Shown here in pieces: positions 17,576 through 25,000 of a stretch of 25,000 bases of DNA (position 1 is its first letter; each line of letters begins with the position of its first letter). The notes beneath the pieces are model-generated. The model ran no database searches and was not told the DNA's origin. It worked only from the letters and a program-made list of their open reading frames with translations. Source of the DNA: Glandiceps talaboti (lineage: Eukaryota; Hemichordata; Enteropneusta; Spengelidae); NCBI RefSeq assembly GCF_964340395.1, contig NC_135570.1, positions 4,852,822 through 4,877,821 of the forward strand. Direction: 5' to 3'. A program made the position numbers and the translations under genes.

Positions 17576-19662
17576 TAGATCAAGTATGATGGCGCAGGAG
17601 GAGTTGTAATAAAATAACCACGATTGCTATGCAGTGGGTAAAAAACAATTATTTAAAACAAAGAGTCTCTGTACGAACAGATAACACGACAAGGATTAAG
17701 AATGTGGTGTAATCAAACATTAATATTAGACTCTATTTGCCAAACATTCAGTAAATATATACATTCATAAATATTTATGAAAAAAATATATTTTTATTGC
17801 ATTGCTTCCTATACTAAGTTTAAGCCACTTTAGTTTTTGCTGGGCGTGAGCAGATGGAGGGCTATGGCACGAAGGCAGATTGTCCTTTTCAAGTACCATA
17901 ATTACCCTTGGGGCATATTAGAGTTGCATTAACTAGCAATTAGAACGGCAAAATGGACTTTAAAAGTAACCGTGTGAATAATGCACCTTCCTTCGGGGAG
18001 GCTTTACAGATTGGTACGGCCGTGCTTGTGTATTTCTCTCCCTAGCACTCCACATTATGTCATGAAGCCATCTCACTTGTATTAGACCAAGCGATGAAAA
18101 TTACCAGTTGGTTTTTAATTTCATTAATTCATTCTCGCAGAGGATATGTTGACTGGGGAAAAATGTATCGCGTGAGTGTTATCAGCAAACAAGATAGCCC
18201 AAATGTCAATTATTAAATGCATATTGTGGTAGGGCTGGGTAAAGTACATCGTCTCCTCCGTCATATCACGAACCCGTTGACGGGAAATAAACGGAGAATC
18301 GCAGAGCAACGGCCACACAATTCTTCGCACTCGCAGTTCAATTTAGACTCACAATAGTTTCTGTTTTAATTCAGTTTTCTCTCTTTTTGTAATCTAACAA
18401 CTTTGATATTCGTCAAGTACGATATTCGTGTCTAATTTTGAGGTATTTTTGATCTGCGGAAATTCTTTGTCCAAAGTAACGAAGGACAAAACAAATTTCT
18501 AGGTGCATACAGGAGTGATTCCGATATGCAGTAGGGATATATGAAGTATATGACACAATAACGAACATGCTACAATATACGACAAACTTAAAAAATACGT
18601 TTTTGTGTATTACGTCGTATTTTTGTTGTTTCAACAAAGACTGTGAGATGCTTATAATTACTTTGTAACTTCACTCGATTGGTATTGATGTATCACGGTC
18701 TGATCGTTTAAATTGTTCGTCGAATCGACGTACTCACCGGTCGTGATCGCTTACAATAGAGGACACTTGAGTGTCGTCACGGTACGAAGACGAAGACGAA
18801 GAGCAATAGAACTTATACAAATGCGTGCTAGCAGGATGACAAAGATGTGTACAGCCAACTTTGTTTCATCCCACCAACCTCCGTGTTTGTATTGTCCATA
18901 TATCGAACGGAAGCCAGTTAACCTCTACACATGTCTGTTTGTCTTCTTTGCCTAGATATGCTTTTTATCACAATTTAGTGAAACCCATTCCTTGCTTGAC
19001 GAGTACTGATATTGTAATGATGAAACAGTATGTGTTCTATACATAACTTAAACTACTGGCACAACTGTTACGGTTGGATATTCATTTTCGACACAAATGC
19101 GTTCATTACCGAACATATCAATTCTTGTGTTCTCGTCCCATAATGCACCTTTTGTGGACATGGTAATTAGTACATCATCGCAACAACAACAATGTATTGA
19201 AATTATTATTGTTTCTTCCATTCGCTTAGAAAAAATGTATCGGCAGTGTCAATTGGTGAAAACATTAAATGTCTCATACGCATATATACCTTTGAAGGTA
19301 ATACATAACGAGAAGCAATGGAAAGACCGAAGCACATCATTCTGTACAGTTATAATATGATGATTTAATCATACCCATAGCAAACTTGTTCTGATACCTT
19401 TTATATTTGGCTTTTCTCTATCTGCCAATATTTGTGAAGTGTTTTTATTGTCCGTATCTTGCTGATTCACTGTCTATTTTTCCAACATAAGATGGGTCTT
19501 ACCGAATACCGCTTAATATCACGGTACGAAATTTACAAAAAATATACCAATGTTAGTTTCCTATAATACTTTCCCATACTGTGCTCAGGGAATGTACTAA
19601 CACAATATACAGTCACTAAAACGATTCAATCTTATAATAGCTTCCATAGCTGGTTTTGTGTT
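17576..19662. other. 2.1 kb gene-free stretch
   Basis: Contains an 18-base perfect AT palindrome (17764-17781) and a short CGAAGA repeat near 18785. The 60-90 codon frames between 18124 and 19360 overlap each other, show no domain and lack splice context, so I do not call them. Confidence 0.5.
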
Positions 19663-19719
19663 GAATAAATAAATAAATAAATAAATAAATAAAATAAATA
19701 AATAAATAAATAAATAAAA
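19663..19719. repeat. (AAAT)n tetranucleotide array
   Basis: About 14 units with one extra A near 19693. Confidence 0.97.
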
Positions 19720-19819
19720 CGCTGTAACATCAGCGACGTTTCGCGTTAACTTCTTTTGACAGTCAGAAGAGAATGGGAATGAATAGTCGCTGAATGAATG
19801 GACATTTGTCGATTTATCA

Positions 19820-19834
19820 TTTTTTTTTTTTTTT
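19820..19834. repeat. T15 homopolymer
   Basis: Run of T just left of the inverted-repeat element at 19866. Confidence 0.95.
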
Positions 19835-19865
19835 AGAGATTTGGTATCGAGCTGCTAATGTCTTT

Positions 19866-20146
19866 CAATAGAAGCCAGCTAACTTGAAACAGAATGTTGT
19901 TGACTGGCTCGTCAAGTCTTAGCAACATTGCTACATTTTATCGTCTGGATCGACTTAAAAATTCAAGTAAGTTGAATCGTTTGAATCGTTTGAAGGGTTT
20001 GAAACATCTACAAATGTAGTGATAGGTCACACAAACTAAATGTAGCAAATTATCTGTTGAATCAGACGCTGAAAGTTAGCAATGTTAGTAAGATTCAATT
20101 TGTCGACTCAGACATTATTCTTTGTCAGTTGAACTGGCTTCTATTG
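19866..20146. mobile_element. 281 bp inverted-repeat (MITE-like) element
   Basis: Perfect 13-base terminal inverted repeats: CAATAGAAGCCAG at 19866-19878 and its complement at 20134-20146. Imperfect complementarity continues inward for ~110 bases per arm (TAGCAACATTGCTA, TCGTCTGGATC, AAATGTAGC). The centre holds a GAATCGTTT tandem. There is no coding sequence and no convincing target-site duplication. Confidence 0.75.
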
Positions 20147-21300
20147 TATCTTCAAACAGTATGACGAGAAGTGGACTTGAGAACAGACTAGTTTATCTCA
20201 TTCACGTCATAGTTAGTAGTAACTAAATGAAGTGGAACTCAGTACCACATCTAGACAAAATAAGGTTGAACAGCAGTACGTTCCTCGTCTCCTTAACGTG
20301 ATTACTACATCGACACAGCTAACCATTTTCTATAGCGCAGATGTAACTTGTGTTGAAAATGGACATCAATTTTGTGTCTATTTTAGTCGCTGTCCACCAT
20401 GATGAAGTTTTATCGATTGTTTTTTCATCTCCACTTCGTTTCACTCCATTTCTACTTCCCGGAAATGGCCTAATCATCATCATCATCGTCATTTTTTTCC
20501 ACTACCATTTCTACCCTGAGTAGACGCTCTAATGGCTCCCCTTGAAAATCGACATGTGGTACATTTCAAATTAATAGTGCTAACAAAATAAGGTAATAGT
20601 AGCTATCTAAATTTATTACGTTTCATTACTAACACGCAGTATACACTCAAACTTAACTTTTTTGTGAGGATGGTGTGAGATTACCGCTACAGAAATTATC
20701 TGTTTTATTACAGGCATCATAATTAAAATTTGGTGTTTAGTCGTTATCCATACCACACAACGTGCTGAATCCGATTGGATGTACTTCCCGACCTTTCCGT
20801 GTTCGAATTCTAAACTGAGCCGTCAATCCAAATTGCTGTTTGCGAGGCTGAACAGAATATCAGTCTCTAAGACAAGTCTCATCTACGCGTTTTACGTAGC
20901 ATATGGCCTGCCACAACGGAGACCTAAAATACATAGCCAGGGGCACCTTTTTTGCGTTGACGACACATCCCCGCAGGCCACCACTTACTGAGAAAATTTC
21001 ATTGAAATCGAATATTCGCTGAGCACCGTGAAAGATATACTGGTGTTGCATTCAACCATTTTATCCATGTAATGACACGAATAACGCAAGGGCTCTTCCT
21101 CAAAACGTCAATATGCGTTTCCCATTTATTTTATTCGGAGTTTTTTGTATGTCCAGGAAAACGTATACTGTGGTTGTTCTCTGTTGAAGTGTTTGAATCA
21201 AGTATGTCTTTCTTTATACATTTTGATTCTATGGGCATATTTATCTTGATATCATACCGAGTTAGTATTTCAAAACACACAAACACCCCACATCTCTAAC
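20147..21300. other. Non-coding stretch
   Basis: No gene or RNA recognised. The frames at 20779-20991 and 21072-21299 have no motif or splice support. Confidence 0.5.
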
Positions 21301-21319
21301 TACCCCCCGCCGCCCCTCA

Positions 21320-21321
<2 letters not shown>

Positions 21322-21392
<71 letters not shown>
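21322..21392. repeat. (CA)n dinucleotide array
   Basis: About 35 CA units with one T interruption at 21367, preceded by a C-rich run. Confidence 0.97.
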
Positions 21393-21393
<1 letters not shown>

Positions 21394-21780
21394 GGGAGAG
21401 AGAGAGTACTTTTCGACATTTTCGTTTTCAGTGTTGGAACATTGTACTTGGAAATATATATCAAAATTAAAAATTTTAAACGAGAATGGATGTTGATGAA
21501 CGCTGGATTCATAGTTGCAAATGAAAATATCAAAAAATATCACAAAAAATCCTAAATTTTAGTACACCCATGACGAAACTGACAAAAATAGGATTTGCTT
21601 CCCAACGCTTTTTTTTAAAACTTGGTAAGTAGGAATTTCCATTGAAAATGTTCATGTACTTTGGCTACTAGTTTGCCTGAAAGTGAACAACGTAAAACAT
21701 AACAACATGTGATATTAACCATCTGCTTGGATTACTACAGCACAATTCTATATTGGATATCATCCTCGGACCATCCTCAA

Positions 21781-21972
21781 ACCATGAACGATAGACTATC
21801 ACTATTTCAGCTGTATTCAGCTATAAAAACCATGAACGATAGACTATCACTATTTCTGCTGTATTCAACTATAAAAACCATGAACGATAGACTACCACTA
21901 TTTCTGCTGTATTCAGCTATAAAAACCATGAACGATAGACTATCACTATTTCTGCTGTATTCAGCTATAACA
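21781..21972. repeat. 48 bp x 4 minisatellite
   Basis: Four head-to-tail units start at 21781, 21829, 21877 and 21925 with only a few differences (e.g. TTTCAG/TTTCTG, TATC/TACC). Each unit is 16 codons, so both strands stay open. Each contains GATAG-A-CTATC and GCTG-TATT-CAGC, two small hairpin-forming motifs. A ~90-codon frame spans it on the plus strand, but it has no supported start or homology. Confidence 0.95.
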
Positions 21973-22268
21973 GTACTGTAAATAATCAAGTAAAACAACA
22001 ACCAAGCTTAACTTCACAAATTGACTTTGATCATAAATGTATATACTACACATAGTCTTGTGGTCAACGCTCTCTTTTGCGCTATAACTGTGACATTAAA
22101 CTTGTCCGTTGACGGCAATGATGTGATTTTATAGTCCATTAGATATCATTTAGCTCTCGTAGTCCACGTACAAAAACTAACGGAGTGTACCACATCAGCA
22201 CCGTAAACAGGCAAAAATCAAACTTGCTATAATTCTCAGTGATAGAGTGAATGAGTTACATCGATTGT

Positions 22269-22282
22269 GGGGGGGGGGGGGG
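22269..22282. repeat. G14 homopolymer
   Basis: Run of fourteen G. Confidence 0.95.
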
Positions 22283-22967
22283 TGTCAAATGTGATAGCAA
22301 CTGTATTGCATATACAGAACTATTTTTGGTCAATTCAACACAATATTTACTGGTGCTAAAATTTGGAATTCAATCTCGTCATATTTAAGAGATACCTGTT
22401 GTCGGAGTAAGTTTAAAACAGACTTCAAGAAAGTACCTCCTAAACCAATAACAGATTCCATCTTTTTTTCAATATAATAATACGGTTTATCATCACACAT
22501 TATAAGTTCTGTATCATGGTATATTTTCTTTTTTTCTACATTTTTACTTGTAAGTTTTTCTTGCTGTAGATTTGTATATATTGTCTAATTTTCTTCATTG
22601 AGTGAGGTCAAACTTGATCAGTTGTTTTGTCAACTATTTTTGTCTTCATTTCCACGTCTGTTCATTGACAAATATATTTTGTTGTTCACTCAATTTTTAT
22701 AGTTTCAGTTGTAAAATTTTTATTCTAGTTCAAATAAATTATTATTATATGGGATTTATACTCTCAGAATGTATCTTTGAAAAATCTTTATGCTTCTTTT
22801 TACTTCGGTTTGAGATGTTTGTATTTTTGGGTGTTGGATTGTATGGAAAACTAATATTGTATATATAATTCCCACTGAAGAAAACGTTTTATCATTGCAA
22901 GGATACTGATGAATCAGAGAAAGTTTACAGTAAAATTATGACATTCACAAATTTACAAATACATTAG

Positions 22968-22978
22968 CCCCCCCCCCC
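22968..22978. repeat. C11 homopolymer
   Basis: Run of eleven C followed by A-rich sequence. Confidence 0.93.
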
Positions 22979-23713
22979 TCAAAAAGAAGAAGAATTGTTT
23001 CTGGTCAGCGCGCGCATCACTCGCGTCGGTCTTTATGTTTTCAAGTTCATGTTTGTCCAGCCCATGCCGCAGTCTGCAGTTCCGAAAAACAAAAAAAACT
23101 CTCCTTACTTCAGTGAAGACAACTGCAGAGTCAATCATGAGCAAGCACACACTAGCTCTAAAGTACTAAATAAAAAGAACAGTAACTGCCATAAAATAGT
23201 AGATTGAGTGACAAGTTTGTTGAGAATAAAAAAGAAATCGCGTCGTCGCACCACTTTAGACAAAATGCCTGACGAGAAACAACTTTTTCGGCCTTACCTG
23301 TGGATACGGTATTTGATGCGAATCGAGGACAATTTATACTAAATTCCATATACACCAGTGGAATAACCAAATTCACATTTCAATAAAAACAAAAGTAGCC
23401 GTTACATATATCACATTGAAGATTACGAGGCTGAGGTTGATAAATCGTCCTACATAGTATAACACAAAATCCCCTCTCAAGCTCTCCAGGAAACATGCCT
23501 AGCTTGCATAGATTAACATCAATGGATAGATTTTCAAATATGATAAAACAATATAGCTTATTAATATAATATAGTCTTCTGAGTAACCATTACTATGGGC
23601 ATTTACAGTAGAAACATTTTGTACTCTCTACTTAGTTTATAATTATGTATTCCACATAGTGTTAGTGAGAATCTCTTATTTGTTTTTACCTTCCTAGGAT
23701 ACAGTTTACAATT

Positions 23714-23716
<3 letters not shown>

Positions 23717-23808
<92 letters not shown>
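23717..23808. repeat. (TA)n(CA)n compound dinucleotide array
   Basis: About 26 TA units to 23768, then 20 CA units to 23808, followed by a short TATATG tail. Confidence 0.97.
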
Positions 23809-23812
<4 letters not shown>

Positions 23813-24106
23813 TATATGTATATGTATATATAATATTCTGCTAAATAATCCAATCGATCAATTAAAGAGCACAAGTTTAACATATTAACATAATCAATTT
23901 TGACAGAATCCTGACGACCTGTACATTGGCTTTGAAACTCAATATAAGGTCATAGGACAATTCACTTCGACAATTACGAATAAACTATACATGTATGAAG
24001 AGTCGTTAAATCGAAAGATTTACATGATCAATGGCAATGGATGATGCTTCGTGCCCTAAAGAACAATGTATCTTTTGTATGGATTAATTTCAATGCAGTG
24101 ATTATT

Positions 24107-24373
24107 TCAGAATTTTTCTTTGCAATCATCACGTACGTAGCTTTTAAATGTTATTGTAATGTTTTTATAAGATGGTCCGGTATGGTTTCGATAACAGTTG
24201 ACAAAGGGCATACTCCGTGCTAAGTCAGGCTGTACGTGATCAACTGTGTCCTTATGATGGCCAGTATACATGCATTGATGTATGGTGATCGAGAGACCTG
24301 TAAGGCATCCCAGGTGAGGAGTTCTCACAAACAATGACAAAGGCACGGTCGATGCGAGCAAAACGAATAACAT
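24107..24373 (-). CDS. Candidate small secreted protein (88 aa), uncertain
   Basis: ATG at 24373, TGA at 24107-24109. The N-terminus (MLFVLLASTVPLSLFV) looks like a signal peptide. The remainder has four cysteines (LGCL, HQCM, VNCY, DDCK) and two N-glycosylation sequons (NHT, NIT), as in small secreted cysteine-bridged proteins. The start context is poor (T at -3). The frame stays open upstream of the ATG, and a TCTGGTCAG acceptor lies ~33 bases above it, so it could be an internal exon or chance. I know no matching family. Confidence 0.3.
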   Translation of the reverse strand: MLFVLLASTVPLSLFVRTPHLGCLTGLSITIHQCMYTGHHKDTVDHVQPDLARSMPFVNCYRNHTGPSYKNITITFKSYVRDDCKEKF

Positions 24374-24655
24374 GCACCATTGGAAAATCAATTGATAATG
24401 ACTGACCAGATAAAAATAGTTCGTGATAACTTTATTTTAGTTCACTTTATTTTGATTCCGCTGCTTGATGTCAGTTACAAAGGTAGAGTCTGTCATTGGT
24501 GGTCTTGGATGTCAATTCACATTGTCAATCCCTATACAATACATCATATTCAATAACCCACTAAATAAAAAGTATGCTTTAATAACCGTTTCTCATGAAA
24601 CTGGTACAGTTCTTACTAGGTACTTTTATGCTATGAAAATGTCATCATGATATAC
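24374..24655. other. Short non-coding stretch
   Basis: Nothing recognised between the candidate secreted-protein frame and the terminal microsatellite block. Confidence 0.45.
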
Positions 24656-24859
24656 GTTCATTCATTCATTCATTCATTCATTCATTCATTCATTCATTCA
24701 TTCATTCATTCATTCATTCATTCATTCATTCATTCATTCATTCGTCCATCCATCCATCCATCCATCCATCCATCCATCCATCCATCCATCCATCCATCCA
24801 TCCATTCATTCATTCAAGCATCCATCCATCCATCCAGACAATAAAAACATACAAACGTA

Positions 24860-24890
<31 letters not shown>

Positions 24891-24942
24891 CATACATACA
24901 TACATCCTGACAGACAGCCAGACAGACAGACACAAACACACA

Positions 24943-24978
<36 letters not shown>

Positions 24979-25000
24979 CAAACAAACAAACAAACAAACA
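24656..25000. repeat. Chain of tetranucleotide arrays (TTCA, TCCA, TACA, CAGA, CACG, AAAC), runs off the window
   Basis: TTCA to ~24743, TCCA to ~24837 with a TTCA relapse near 24804-24815, TACA ~24863-24905, CAGA ~24907-24930, CACG ~24939-24978 and AAAC to the edge. Frames across it (repeating SFIH and PSIH) are artefacts. Confidence 0.97.

Larger units (their letters stand above)
21982..24106. other. Non-coding stretch with simple repeats
   Basis: Holds a G14 run (22269-22282), a C11 run (22968-22978) and the TA/CA array at 23717. Very T-rich from 22440 to 22860. No gene is supported. Confidence 0.5.

Noticed and set aside
18124-19360. Cluster of 60-87 codon frames on both strands
   Set aside because: Overlapping, no conserved motif, no splice context; expected by chance in a long gene-free stretch.
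21781-21972. Evenly spaced repeats considered as a CRISPR array
   Set aside because: Units are directly adjacent with no spacers, and the genome is animal-like.
22602-22868. 88-codon Phe/Cys-rich plus-strand frame with hydrophobic segments
   Set aside because: Lies in T-rich DNA, where Phe- and Leu-rich frames arise by composition; no start context or splice signal.
23302-23376. Minus-strand frame ending at a good donor (CCACAG|GTAAGG)
   Set aside because: No acceptor or supported start precedes it, so an exon cannot be defined.

Overview
This window looks like nuclear DNA from an AT-rich invertebrate animal, most likely a marine bilaterian. Three things point that way: GT-AG introns split its genes; it carries a PRDM8/ZNF488-type zinc-finger gene; and much of the rest is microsatellites plus decayed LINE-, SINE- and MITE-like repeats of a kind common in marine invertebrate genomes. 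I cannot name the phylum with confidence. There are no signs of bacterial organisation (no operons, ribosome binding sites or CRISPR).

Layout from left to right. (1) 1-1753, plus strand: the last three exons of a gene that begins outside the window; its C-terminal tail contains an EF-hand-like loop. (2) 1754-3436: 3' flank with two perfect CRE motifs and a ~350 bp near-perfect palindrome (MITE-like). (3) 3437-6565, minus strand: a two-exon gene for a 155-residue secretory, single-pass membrane protein; its 2.66 kb intron holds a broken CR1-like LINE and a compound microsatellite. (4) 6566-7970: divergent intergenic region with a perfect RFX X-box match. (5) 7971-9940, plus strand: a second two-exon gene for a 211-residue membrane protein with the same layout as its divergent neighbour (signal peptide, phase-0 intron, R-X-R-R furin-type site, NPW-x-D motif, one membrane segment, basic cytoplasmic tail). 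(6) 9941-14212: 3' UTR, a second copy of the repeat seen in the first gene's intron, a SINE-like element, a candidate ZNF143/YY1-type promoter fragment and long gene-free AT-rich DNA. (7) 14213-16173 (5' exon perhaps to ~17300), minus strand: a PRDM8/ZNF488-family zinc-finger gene with a 595-codon single-exon reading frame and no PR domain in the window. (8) 17300-25000: mostly non-coding DNA with a 281 bp inverted-repeat element, a 48 bp x 4 minisatellite, several microsatellites, one candidate small secreted protein and a terminal ~340 bp chain of tetranucleotide repeats.

The most interesting item is the head-to-head pair of membrane-protein genes at 3437-9940. They are too divergent to look alike at a glance but share an ordered set of features and the same intron position and phase. 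I do not recognise the family. The zinc-finger gene is probably a neural or developmental transcriptional repressor. No functional link between it and the membrane-protein pair can be shown from sequence.
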